From positions 21,820 through 85,819 of the forward strand of contig LYSV01000011.1 of NCBI GenBank assembly GCA_001657315.1: a stretch of DNA of 64,000 nt, read 5' to 3'. Made by a program: the position numbers and the translations under genes. Under the pieces are notes generated by a model. The model searched no databases. It was given only the letters and a program-made list of their open reading frames with translations, and was not told the DNA's origin. Below are positions 18,098 to 26,446 of this stretch, in pieces (the first letter of the stretch is position 1; each line of letters begins with the position of its first letter). The stretch comes from Flammeovirgaceae bacterium BBD 1991-12. Lineage in GTDB: Bacteria > Bacteroidota > Bacteroidia > Cytophagales > Cyclobacteriaceae.

Positions 18098-20437
18098 CTA
18101 TCTTTTGATCATTATCTTCCTTGTCTCATTGAGCCCGTTAGAGGTTTTGAGATTCACAAAATACAAACCTTCCCTGAGCTGACTGACATCAATACTTTCA
18201 GATAGCTGGCCATCCACATTTTGCCACTTCAGCTCTCTCATTATGCGTCCACTCATATCGTAGAGGGTAAAGTTTACTTCTGCCACCTCATCCATATCAA
18301 TGGTTATGTTCAACTGATGATGGGTGGGATTTGGAAAGAGACGCAGTACCTCACCTTCCAGTTCAAAGGTACCTCCACCGGAATTTCTCAAACCATTCAG
18401 CATCGTAATGGAATTACCTGCGGACCGGACTCCGGAAGAGGCAGTAATGGTGACCTGGTCAATGTATATTTCATCTCTGTTGGCACTGGCATCACACTGG
18501 AACCTGAACTGTGCATTGGACGGAAAATTGTACTCACCGGCGTTGATGGAAATATTGGCCACATAGAAATTGCCATTGGTAAAAGAAGATCCGCTGGCAT
18601 AGGCGGCTATGGTGTTCCATACAGATCCGTCAAAATATCGCACCCAAAAATCTTCCCCCGACTCCATGCCATTGGGATAGAAGTAAAATTCGATATCGAT
18701 CTGGCTGTAGGTGCTCACGTCGAACGTTCCGGATGTCATGGATGAAGCAACACCGGAGTTATCACGGATGCGGATGGAATAATTGCCTTCATAAGAGAAT
18801 GACCCATTGTATCTTGCGGCATCACTACCACCATCTGTCCAGCCATCCCAGCCGGTTTCAAAGAAGCTTTGAAGCAACGTGACAGCACCAGGTCCGCCTG
18901 ATGATCCGCCTTCCACACAATAGCTAACAGACTCGGACGATCCAAAAGCACCGCCTGAGGCAATCACATTACTACCGGCATCTTCCAGTGCGTAGGATCC
19001 GCTACCATAGGCACAACAGATCCCATCACCGTAACTGTCATTAATGGTAAAAACATAGTTACCATCACCAAAATCAAAAGTTTCCGTGATGGTCTGTCCA
19101 TTGGTACTGTATCCACTGCCTGATGCTACCGTAGTACCATTCCTGGTCAGACTCCAGCTGGTTTCGGATGGATAATTGTCCAGTACGAGCGTAAAGGTTA
19201 CCGGCGCTGTTCTGCAATTGCTGCCTGTAGTAGTTACCGTAAGGTCCGGGGAATAATCGCCACTACCTGATGCGCACCGCGCCCGGACTTTTGTACTATA
19301 GGTTGTGCCAGGATCGAGTCCGCTAGCATTGTAGGATGTACCGGTAGCGTTGAAAATATTACCATCAATGCTTACATCATAGGACACTGCCTCCGCCACG
19401 GCATTCCAAGACAATGTAAAACCATTGTCACCTACATTCGATGAAGCCAGACCACCCGGCGGGGGAAGCAGACATCCATCGACAATGGTACCCAGGCCCT
19501 CCCTTGGCCCTCCCGGAGCAAAAATGGCGTCCATTCTGGCTTTCTGGCCCATAGAGAACATGAACATACAGGCGTCATCCACGTAATCCATGTAGTTCAT
19601 GAACTGATCACTGGTAAACCCGCCATTGTTGGTACAGGACCGGGATGGATAGTTGGGACAACCATAATTGGGCCCTCCTGCCACAGGCGTATCAGCCACA
19701 AAATCATCCACGCTGCAACCCCCATCACCCCAGATATGCCTGAGATTCAGATAGTGGCCAACTTCATGGGTTGTAGTGCGGCCTTTGTCAAAAGGAGTGG
19801 AAAGGTAAAATCCTGTGCCCTTATCGGAGCTACCAAAATACTGAGGACTCACCACAATACCGTCGGTAGCCGGGCTGCCTCCCGGAAACTGCGCATACCC
19901 CAGTATACCTCCTCCGATATTACATACCCACACATTCATATTACCAGCTGGGTCAATGGGGTCTACACCTCCCTGAGACGATCTCTTCATGGCATCATTT
20001 GTTCCCCACGAGGACCGTGTACTTGCCTTACGGGTCACCTGTACCAGAGTAAACTCAATTTCCACATCAGCAGCAGTGAACTCCACAGGCACACCGCTTA
20101 CATCACTGTTCAGCTTTCTGAAATCCTCATTGAGCACATCGATCTGCGACTAGATCTGAGCATTACTGATGTTCTCCTGAGGTCTGCCGGTATTGTAGAT
20201 CACGTGCACAATGACTGGAATAGCAAGGATGCCGGTTCTGGCATTGGCTTTGTCTTTGCTGTTCTTCAAAAACTCCAGCGTCCTTTGCTCTATCAGATCA
20301 CGTCTCTTTGCAATTTCAGGATCCTGATTCTGTTGTTCCAGCACGGTCTCTGCCGCACAGTTTCTCGGTGGATGCTGTGCCTGAAGTTTAAAAAAAATGC
20401 ACAACAGCAACGACAAAAAGAGTAGTCTTCCTTTCAT
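18098..20437 (-). pseudogene. secreted M43 (pappalysin-like) metalloprotease with T9SS sorting domain, interrupted by one amber codon
   Basis: The full frame would encode 779 residues, but a TAG codon at 20150-20152 splits it after residue 95 without any frameshift. The sequence reads NAQI-stop-SQIDVLNEDFRKLN, where family members usually have NAQIQSQI, so a single CAG-to-TAG change explains it. The upstream part has a signal peptide. Downstream are the zinc motif HEVGHYLNLRH, a Met-turn region QFMNYMDYVDDACM, a fibronectin type III domain, a jelly-roll-like repeat (SYGDGICCAYGSG), a MAM-like domain and a T9SS type A tail (LRLFPNPTHHQL). It is probably a pseudogene; readthrough, a reinitiation at GTG 20137, or a sequence error remain possible. 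Confidence 0.85.
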
Positions 20438-20708
20438 TTTGATTTTGGGTTTAGGTTGAAAAAAACGATTTATAGTACTAAATTTTGAAAATTTTTGACC
20501 TAATATTTAAAACAAGCTTGTTATAAATTAATCAGTTAACTTCAATAATAGTACCACAATATCCATTTTAGTTAAGAATTATCATATTTCCTATGAAAAA
20601 ATTATGAAATCACCATCGCGGAATATATTCGTTCAGTATGATGAAAAAAACAAATTGGACAAACATTACACAGAACTTTTTGTTGTAACACCAACACAGT
20701 CGTTGTAG

Positions 20709-21596
20709 ATGGGAAATTATTCGATAAAAGAGCTGGAAAAACTGTCTGGTATCAAGGCGCATACAATACGGATATGGGAGAAGAGGCATAATATCATTGA
20801 GCCTTCCCGTACCCAGACCAATATCCGGTACTACTCCGACGAAGACCTTAAGAAGATCCTGAATATATCCATCCTCAATAACAATGGATATAAAATATCG
20901 GAAATAGCCAGCCTGACCAGGGCCGATCTGGTAGAAAAAGTAAAAAAGCTATCCGAGGAAAAGTCGGACACCGGTATCTACATTGATCAGTTGACGCTAA
21001 GTATGATCGATTTTGATGAGGCCAGATTTGAGAAACTTATCTCCACTTTTATTCTGAAACTTGGATTTCAGCGTACAATGCTGGAAATAGTTTATCCTTT
21101 TTTGACAAAAATCGGAGTACTGTGGTTATCCAATAACATCAGCCCCATTCAGGAGCACTTTATCACCAACCTGGTTCGTCAGAAAGTGATAGTAGCTATT
21201 GACGGCTTGAATGTACATGTCCGGGAATCTACTAAAAAAGTGGTCTTTTTTCTTCCTGAAAATGAAATGCACGAGATAGGGCTTTTGTTTTTTCATTATT
21301 TATTGAAGGATATGGGGTTCAAAACATATTATCTAGGACAGTATGTACCATTGAACGATCTGGAGGAGAGTGTAAAAATGCTTAAGCCGGATACCATGAT
21401 CTGCTCAGTATCCTACAGCCCTTCAGCAAGGCAATTGTTAAGGTACCTGGATGGACTAAATGAAAGATTTGCCGATACAGATATCTACGTAACCGGCCAG
21501 CCACTTCTGGAACAAGGCATCTCCAAATACGAAAATCTTCATTACTTCAAAGATGCCATTCACTTGAAGGAGATCTTCACTACATTCATCGACTAG
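20709..21596 (+). CDS. MerR-family regulator with B12-binding domain, CarH/LitR type photoreceptor
   Basis: This 295-residue regulator has an N-terminal MerR HTH (YSIKELEKLSGIKAHTIRIWE), a helical B12-cap domain and a C-terminal cobalamin-binding domain. The light-sensing signature Wx9EH of CarH is intact: W139 and E149-H150 (IQEHF). The lower-ligand motif is present as ENEMHEIG with H188, with Glu instead of the usual Asp two residues before the His. CarH proteins bind adenosylcobalamin, repress in the dark and release DNA when light breaks the Co-C bond. Its position ahead of sigma factors, carotenoid genes and a photolyase fits a light-controlled module. Binding sites are proposed upstream of the second sigma gene. 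Confidence 0.88.
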   Translation: MGNYSIKELEKLSGIKAHTIRIWEKRHNIIEPSRTQTNIRYYSDEDLKKILNISILNNNGYKISEIASLTRADLVEKVKKLSEEKSDTGIYIDQLTLSMIDFDEARFEKLISTFILKLGFQRTMLEIVYPFLTKIGVLWLSNNISPIQEHFITNLVRQKVIVAIDGLNVHVRESTKKVVFFLPENEMHEIGLLFFHYLLKDMGFKTYYLGQYVPLNDLEESVKMLKPDTMICSVSYSPSARQLLRYLDGLNERFADTDIYVTGQPLLEQGISKYENLHYFKDAIHLKEIFTTFID

Positions 21597-21903
21597 AAAA
21601 CGTTATCACTATTTAACGTCCTGTTTTCTCGCATTCCGATTCGCATTCACAGAACCCTGCGGACCTGGTGAGGAGTCTTGTGGATCCCCTTTTTCTGATT
21701 TCACCTCAAGCATTAGCTATTAACGGTTGCTTTTTTTAAAACAACAACACCAAGGTACTGAACCAAAGCATCCATTACGTGTTTCACGTAATTCCTGATT
21801 TAAGACGCAACACTTACACAGCGCGGTCACATTCCTGAGAAATTTGGGTTGAAAGAAAAAACTTCTTTTCACACAATAAAAAACCCGATTAAACGCTACA
21901 CGC
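21597..21903 (+). other. intergenic region between the MerR regulator and first sigma gene
   Basis: About 307 bases without a supported gene. It begins with a weak hairpin (GAAAAC with GTTTTC, 21597-21629) and holds two copies of the CCTGCGG-type module (21653-21666 and 21675-21687). A single ATTAAAC half-site (21888-21894) lies 9 bases before the sigma start. No exact TAnnTTTG promoter was found. Confidence 0.45.
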
Positions 21904-22488
21904 ATGACGAAGAAGGAATTTGACGAGCGTATTGCTTCAATAAAAGAAACCCTCGAGGCAGTGGCGAGGAAATTCACCACTGACTATCAGGGCGTTCAGG
22001 ACCTTGTACAGGACACCATTCTCAAGGCCCTCACCTACAGGCATCACTACAAACAAAACACAAATTTCCTGGGCTGGATCTATACGATCATGAGAAGCGC
22101 ATACATAGACAGATACCGTAAGGATCAGCGCATGAGAACGTCCATTGACGTAACGGAAGAGCTCTATTACCTGAATATTGCAGATACCCATACTTTCAAC
22201 CGACCGGATAACAGCTATGAGTACGGTTATGTGATAAAGTGCATTGATGAGGTAGATCCCATGCTAAGCATCCCTTTCAAGATGTATATGGAGGGATTTA
22301 AATATCATGAAATTGCAAGTATCCTGAATATACCTTTGGGTACGGTGAAAAACAGGATATTCCATGCCCGCAAAGAGATCCAGAAAAAGCTGTCACCTGA
22401 AAATACCACCTACAAAAACGGATCCGTTGGAACAGACCGGGTGAAAACCGAAGTATTGAACACGTCTGATTCGAAAAATGACGGCTGA
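21904..22488 (+). CDS. ECF-type RNA polymerase sigma factor, copy 1
   Basis: This 194-residue protein has sigma-70 region 2 (VQDLVQDTILKALTYR, then LGWIYTIMRSAYIDRYRK) and region 4 (IASILNIPLGTVKNRIFHARKEIQKKL in part, the HTH). There is no obvious anti-sigma gene nearby. About 24 extra residues follow region 4, absent from the paralogue at 22683. It lies between the CarH-type regulator and the second sigma gene, suggesting light-controlled expression and direction of polymerase to carotenoid and photoprotection promoters. LitR/CarH-ECF pairing is known in other phyla; its use here is inferred. Confidence 0.87.
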   Translation: MTKKEFDERIASIKETLEAVARKFTTDYQGVQDLVQDTILKALTYRHHYKQNTNFLGWIYTIMRSAYIDRYRKDQRMRTSIDVTEELYYLNIADTHTFNRPDNSYEYGYVIKCIDEVDPMLSIPFKMYMEGFKYHEIASILNIPLGTVKNRIFHARKEIQKKLSPENTTYKNGSVGTDRVKTEVLNTSDSKNDG

Positions 22489-22573
22489 TCATTTAAAAGA
22501 ATTGTAGAAATGAACGGGCACACTGAATGTGTCATTCAAAAGGATCCAACAGTACAACTTGCTAAAAGTTAGA

Positions 22574-22679
22574 TGTTTAAACTTGTTGTTTAACATATAA
22601 CTAAAAATATTAAACAAAATCATTGCATCTCCGATCGGATTGGTTATATTTGTTTAACGTTAACAAACAAACATTAAAC
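22574..22679. promoter_or_regulatory. two GTTTAA-N16-TTAAAC inverted repeats flanking the sigma-2 promoter
   Basis: Copy 1 spans 22588-22615 and copy 2 spans 22652-22679; arms are identical in both, GTTTAA and TTAAAC, with exactly 16 bases between, and the copies are exactly 64 bp apart. Copy 1 lies upstream of the -33 element and copy 2 lies between the -7 box and the start codon. A further GTTTAAAC palindrome is at 22575-22582. The arrangement resembles a pair of operators for a looping or cooperative repressor, with the CarH-type regulator the obvious candidate. Confidence 0.55.
22623..22652 (+). promoter_or_regulatory. promoter of the second sigma gene and crt operon
   Basis: TTG at 22623-22625 and TATATTTG at 22645-22652 are separated by exactly 19 bases, a full match to the Bacteroidota TTG-N19-TAnnTTTG promoter. 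The spacer contains the perfect 10-bp palindrome TCCGATCGGA (22630-22639). The promoter position rules out translation from any start upstream of 22653 and supports ATG 22683. Confidence 0.75.
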
Positions 22680-22682
22680 AGT

Positions 22683-23189
22683 ATGGCTTCAGTAGAGTTC
22701 AACCATCAAATAGCCTCACTGCAAGAGACTTTGGAGCTGTTTACCAGAAGATTCACCAAGGATCAGGAAGAATCAGAAGATCTGATACAGGACACGATCC
22801 TGAAAGCGCTGACGTACAGAGACAAGTTCAAGCAGAATACAAATTTGAAGGGTTGGCTTTATACCATAATGCGCAACACTTTCATCAACAACTACAGAAA
22901 GTCGCAGCGCGCTCGTACGACACTTGATGATACCAAAGAGTCCTATTACCTCAATGTTCCGGATAACTATACCTTTAATACGCCGGATGGTAGTTATGAG
23001 TATAAGGACATTATGAAATGTGTCAGTGAAATCAGGGAAGATCTGCTCATCCCTTTCAAAATGCACACGGATGGGTATAAATATCATGAGATAGCCGAAC
23101 ATCTTAACATACCCATTGGCACAGTGAAGAACAGAATCTTCCATGCCAGAAAAGAAATTCAGAAAAAATTAGTAGCTTATGCTTATTAG
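22683..23189 (+). CDS. ECF-type RNA polymerase sigma factor, copy 2
   Basis: This 168-residue sigma factor is a close paralogue of copy 1: YTIMRNTFINNYRKSQR in region 2 and HLNIPIGTVKNRIFHARKEI in region 4 match almost residue for residue. Translation from ATG 22683 is chosen because the promoter lies at 22623-22652. It is 9 bases upstream of crtI, so it is the first gene of the carotenoid operon and may amplify its own transcription. It ends directly after region 4, unlike copy 1. Confidence 0.88.
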   Translation: MASVEFNHQIASLQETLELFTRRFTKDQEESEDLIQDTILKALTYRDKFKQNTNLKGWLYTIMRNTFINNYRKSQRARTTLDDTKESYYLNVPDNYTFNTPDGSYEYKDIMKCVSEIREDLLIPFKMHTDGYKYHEIAEHLNIPIGTVKNRIFHARKEIQKKLVAYAY

Positions 23190-23198
23190 GAAATAAGC

Positions 23199-24677
23199 AT
23201 GACAAAAAAAATTGCTGTAATTGGATCGGGCTTTGCAGGACTATCGGCGGCGTGCTGTCTGGCGGACGCAGGCTGTGATGTAACAGTTTTCGAAAAGAAC
23301 AGTACCCCCGGGGGCCGCGCAAGGCAATTTACCTCCGAGGGTTTTGTTTTTGATATGGGGCCCAGTTGGTACTGGATGCCAGATGTGTTTGAGCAGTTCT
23401 TCAACAGGTTCGGCAAAAAAGCTTCAGACTACTATGATCTCAGACGTCTGGATCCTTCATACAGAATTTATTTCTCCGATGCGCAGCCTGTAGATATCCC
23501 GGCAAGTCTTGATCAGCTTTATGAGTGGTTCGATGAACTGGAGCCCGGAAGTAGTATTCAGCTCAAAAGATTTTTAAAAGAGGCGGCTTACAAATACGAT
23601 GTGGGCATCAATGACCTGGTGTATAAACCGGGCCAATCCTTGTCGGAATTTGCAGACTCGAGATTGATCAAGGGCATTTTCAGGCTGCATGTTTTCCAGT
23701 CAATTTCCTCCTATATACGTAAGCATTTCAAACATCCCAAGCTGGTACAGCTCCTTGAGTTTCCTGTACTGTTTCTGGGGGCCATGCCCAGCAAGACTCC
23801 GGCACTTTACAGCCTGATGAATTATGCCGACATTGCCCTGGGCACGTGGTATCCTATGGGTGGGATGTATGAGATCGTAAAGGCGATGCATGATCTGGCG
23901 GTTTCACTGGGCGTTAAATTTCACTTTGATTCTCCCGTAGAGCAGATACAAATGAATGCTGTCCGGGCCAGGGGTCTTATTGTCAATGGAGAAACCAGAA
24001 CCTTTGACTTCATAGTGGGTGGAGCGGACTATCATCATGTAGAGCAGCACCTGCTCCCTGAAAAATTCAGAATGTATGATGAAAAATACTGGGATAAACG
24101 TGACATGGCTCCATCAAGTCTTATCTACTACCTGGGCATCAACAAAAAGCTGGACAATCTCAGGCATCACACACTGTTTTTTGACGAATCCTTTGAGGCG
24201 CATGCAAAGGAGATCTATGAAAATCCCAAATGGCCTTCCAGGCCCCTGTTCTATGTATGCTGTGCCTCAAAAACAGATCCCACATCAGCACCGGAGGGGA
24301 TGGAAAATGTGTTCATTCTTATCCCAACCGCGCCTGGACTGGCGGATACACAGTCAACAAGAGATGGCTACTTCGATATTGTCATGGATCGAATGGAGGG
24401 ACTGACAGGGCAAAAGATCAGGGACCACATTGTGTATAAAAGAAGCTATGCTCACAGGGATTTTACAGGCGATTATAATGCATATAAAGGAAATGCCTAT
24501 GGTCTAGCAAACACTTTGAGGCAAACGGCGTTATTAAAACCGTCAATGATCAATAAAAAAGTAAAGAACTTGTACTACACTGGCCAGTTAACTGTGCCAG
24601 GGCCCGGCGTGCCTCCGTCATTGATCTCAGGACAGGTGGTAGCCGGAGAAATCATGAAAAAAATCAACGCCCAATGA
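23199..24677 (+). CDS. crtI: phytoene desaturase
   Basis: CrtI introduces double bonds into phytoene to give lycopene. The 492 residues start with the FAD-binding motif AVIGSGFAGLSAACCLADAG and the extended VFEKNSTPGGRAR, and end with the conserved YYTGQLTVPGPGVPPSLISG and GQVVAGEI. The enzyme acts at the inner membrane. It follows sigma copy 2 and overlaps crtB by 4 bases (ATGA), so the genes are translationally coupled. The family contains ketolases and diapophytoene variants, but the crtB pairing favours phytoene. Confidence 0.93.
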   Translation: MTKKIAVIGSGFAGLSAACCLADAGCDVTVFEKNSTPGGRARQFTSEGFVFDMGPSWYWMPDVFEQFFNRFGKKASDYYDLRRLDPSYRIYFSDAQPVDIPASLDQLYEWFDELEPGSSIQLKRFLKEAAYKYDVGINDLVYKPGQSLSEFADSRLIKGIFRLHVFQSISSYIRKHFKHPKLVQLLEFPVLFLGAMPSKTPALYSLMNYADIALGTWYPMGGMYEIVKAMHDLAVSLGVKFHFDSPVEQIQMNAVRARGLIVNGETRTFDFIVGGADYHHVEQHLLPEKFRMYDEKYWDKRDMAPSSLIYYLGINKKLDNLRHHTLFFDESFEAHAKEIYENPKWPSRPLFYVCCASKTDPTSAPEGMENVFILIPTAPGLADTQSTRDGYFDIVMDRMEGLTGQKIRDHIVYKRSYAHRDFTGDYNAYKGNAYGLANTLRQTALLKPSMINKKVKNLYYTGQLTVPGPGVPPSLISGQVVAGEIMKKINAQ

Positions 24678-25510
24678 AGCAATTGTTTGACAAGGTTTCG
24701 TCAAAATGTAGCCGGCTCGCTACCCGGTCCTACAGCACCTCTTTTTCCTTAGGTATCCGATGTCTGTCACCGGAATTGAGAGACCCCATATGTGGTATTT
24801 ACGGGTTTGTACGTTTTGCCGACGAAATAGTGGACACATTCCACGATTACAATAAAACCGAGCTGTTGGAAAGGTTTAAAACCGACACCTATCAGGCCAT
24901 AGAAGATGGCATAAGCCTGAATCCTATTCTCAACAGCTTCCAGCACGTGGTCAGGAAGTACAATGTAGATCACGACCTCATCGATCAGTTTCTGTACAGC
25001 ATGGAAATGGACCTGACGGAACAGCAGTATGACCAGGAGAAGTTTGAAATCTATATCCTGGGCTCAGCAGAGGTAGTGGGGCTGATGTGTCTGAAGGTTT
25101 TTTGTAAAGGTGATCAGAAGCAATATGACGAATTAAAACCTTATGCCATGAAGCTGGGGTCGGCTTTTCAAAAGATCAATTTCCTGCGCGACCTGGAGGC
25201 AGACTATGTGGACATGGGGCGGACCTATTTTCCCGGACTCGAAATGTCGGAGTTCAATATGGAAAACAAACGGACCATAGAAGAGGATATAGAAGAGGAT
25301 TTCAAAATGGGCTTCGAGGGGATTAAAAGGCTACCCCGCAGCGCAAAATTCGGTGTTTATCTGGCCTATGTTTACTATTACAACCTCTTTAAGAAGATCA
25401 AAAAGACACATCCCGCTCATGTATTGAATCAAAGAATCAGAATTCCCAACCAACGAAAGCTGTCCATTCTTTGTTATTCCTATGTCAAACATCGCTTAAA
25501 CCTCATCTGA
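24674..25510 (+). CDS. crtB: phytoene synthase
   Basis: CrtB condenses two geranylgeranyl diphosphates to phytoene. The 278-residue protein has both metal-binding aspartate motifs: DEIVD in FVRFADEIVDTFHD and the second in LRDLEADYVDMGRTYFP. It starts inside the crtI stop and its stop overlaps the idi start by one base (TGATG). No geranylgeranyl synthase or lycopene cyclase gene lies in the window, so those steps are encoded elsewhere. Confidence 0.93.
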   Translation: MKQLFDKVSSKCSRLATRSYSTSFSLGIRCLSPELRDPICGIYGFVRFADEIVDTFHDYNKTELLERFKTDTYQAIEDGISLNPILNSFQHVVRKYNVDHDLIDQFLYSMEMDLTEQQYDQEKFEIYILGSAEVVGLMCLKVFCKGDQKQYDELKPYAMKLGSAFQKINFLRDLEADYVDMGRTYFPGLEMSEFNMENKRTIEEDIEEDFKMGFEGIKRLPRSAKFGVYLAYVYYYNLFKKIKKTHPAHVLNQRIRIPNQRKLSILCYSYVKHRLNLI

Positions 25511-26037
25511 TGAAGGAACATGTGGTACTTGTGGACGGCCAGGACAGGACGCTGGGAACTATGGAGAAGCTGGAGGCACACCAGCGTGGTGTCCTTCATC
25601 GCGCTTTCTCGGTTCTGGTATTCAATACACGTGGTGAACTTATGTTGCAAAAAAGAGCTCAGGATAAGTACCACTCAGGCGGGCTTTGGACCAATACCTG
25701 CTGCAGCCACCCCCGAATGAATGAAACCGTAGAGTACGCTACACGCCGACGCCTGCAGGAAGAGATGGGAATAGACGTACAACCCGTATTCCTTGATAAA
25801 TTTATCTACAAAGCAGAACTGGACAGGGATCTTATTGAATACGAACTGGATCATGTCTATACGGCCATCTATGATGGTGATCCCTTACTGAACTATGATG
25901 AGGCAGAAGACTGGAGGCTTGTCTCCCTGGATGAGCTTCGTGATCATATGGCCCAATACCCTGATGAATATACAGCGTGGTTCAAGATCATTATGAACCG
26001 GTATGTTCAAACTTCACACATTTTGGAGATCGTGTAA
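25510..26037 (+). CDS. idi: isopentenyl-diphosphate delta-isomerase, type I
   Basis: Idi interconverts isopentenyl and dimethylallyl diphosphate, feeding carotenoid synthesis. This 175-residue Nudix-fold enzyme has the active-site cysteine in TNTCCSHPR, the Nudix-like helix RRRLQEEMGI and the catalytic glutamate in YELDHVYTA. The frame opens at 25471, but the ATG at 25510 overlapping the crtB stop gives the family-typical N-terminus (EHVVLVDGQDR). It completes the crtI-crtB-idi block. Confidence 0.93.
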   Translation: MKEHVVLVDGQDRTLGTMEKLEAHQRGVLHRAFSVLVFNTRGELMLQKRAQDKYHSGGLWTNTCCSHPRMNETVEYATRRRLQEEMGIDVQPVFLDKFIYKAELDRDLIEYELDHVYTAIYDGDPLLNYDEAEDWRLVSLDELRDHMAQYPDEYTAWFKIIMNRYVQTSHILEIV

Positions 26038-26269
26038 ACATAGCATCCCGCGGGCTGTTATTTAGTTAGTTGCATTATGGGAGTTTGCCGGGATAATGTT
26101 GCTCCAAAGACTCTTTAGCTTATAATGGCAGTGACGCAGAATGATCTGTGAGGACACTGACCGTTGGAGAAGGAGACAGTAGTAATACGAAATGTGTTCC
26201 TGCCCTTAAGGAGCTGGCCTTATCGATTTGGTTTACCCCGAATATGTATTAAAAATCAAATGTTGTTTT

Positions 26270-26446
26270 ATGTTTTCACTGTTTAAATCAGACCCTGTAA
26301 AAAAGTTAAAGAAGAAAAAATCTCAATTGCTGGAAGAGGCCATGCAGGTGCAGCGTTCGGGTGATCTCAAGCTATACGCAAAAAAAATGGAAGCCATAGA
26401 GGAGCTGGAGCGCGAGATCCAAAAGCTACAGGGCACGGATGAGTAA
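26270..26446 (+). CDS. small DUF6435 (Lacal_2735-type) protein
   Basis: This 58-residue protein starts FSLFKSDPVKKLKKK and continues as a charged amphipathic helix with LLEEAMQVQRSGDLKLYA, the signature of the Lacal_2735/DUF6435 family found with photolyases in many Bacteroidota. Upstream in-frame codons to 26228 lack family similarity, so ATG 26270 is used. It overlaps the photolyase start by 8 bases. Its function is unknown, but linkage to photolyase suggests a light- or UV-response role. Confidence 0.8.
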   Translation: MFSLFKSDPVKKLKKKKSQLLEEAMQVQRSGDLKLYAKKMEAIEELEREIQKLQGTDE

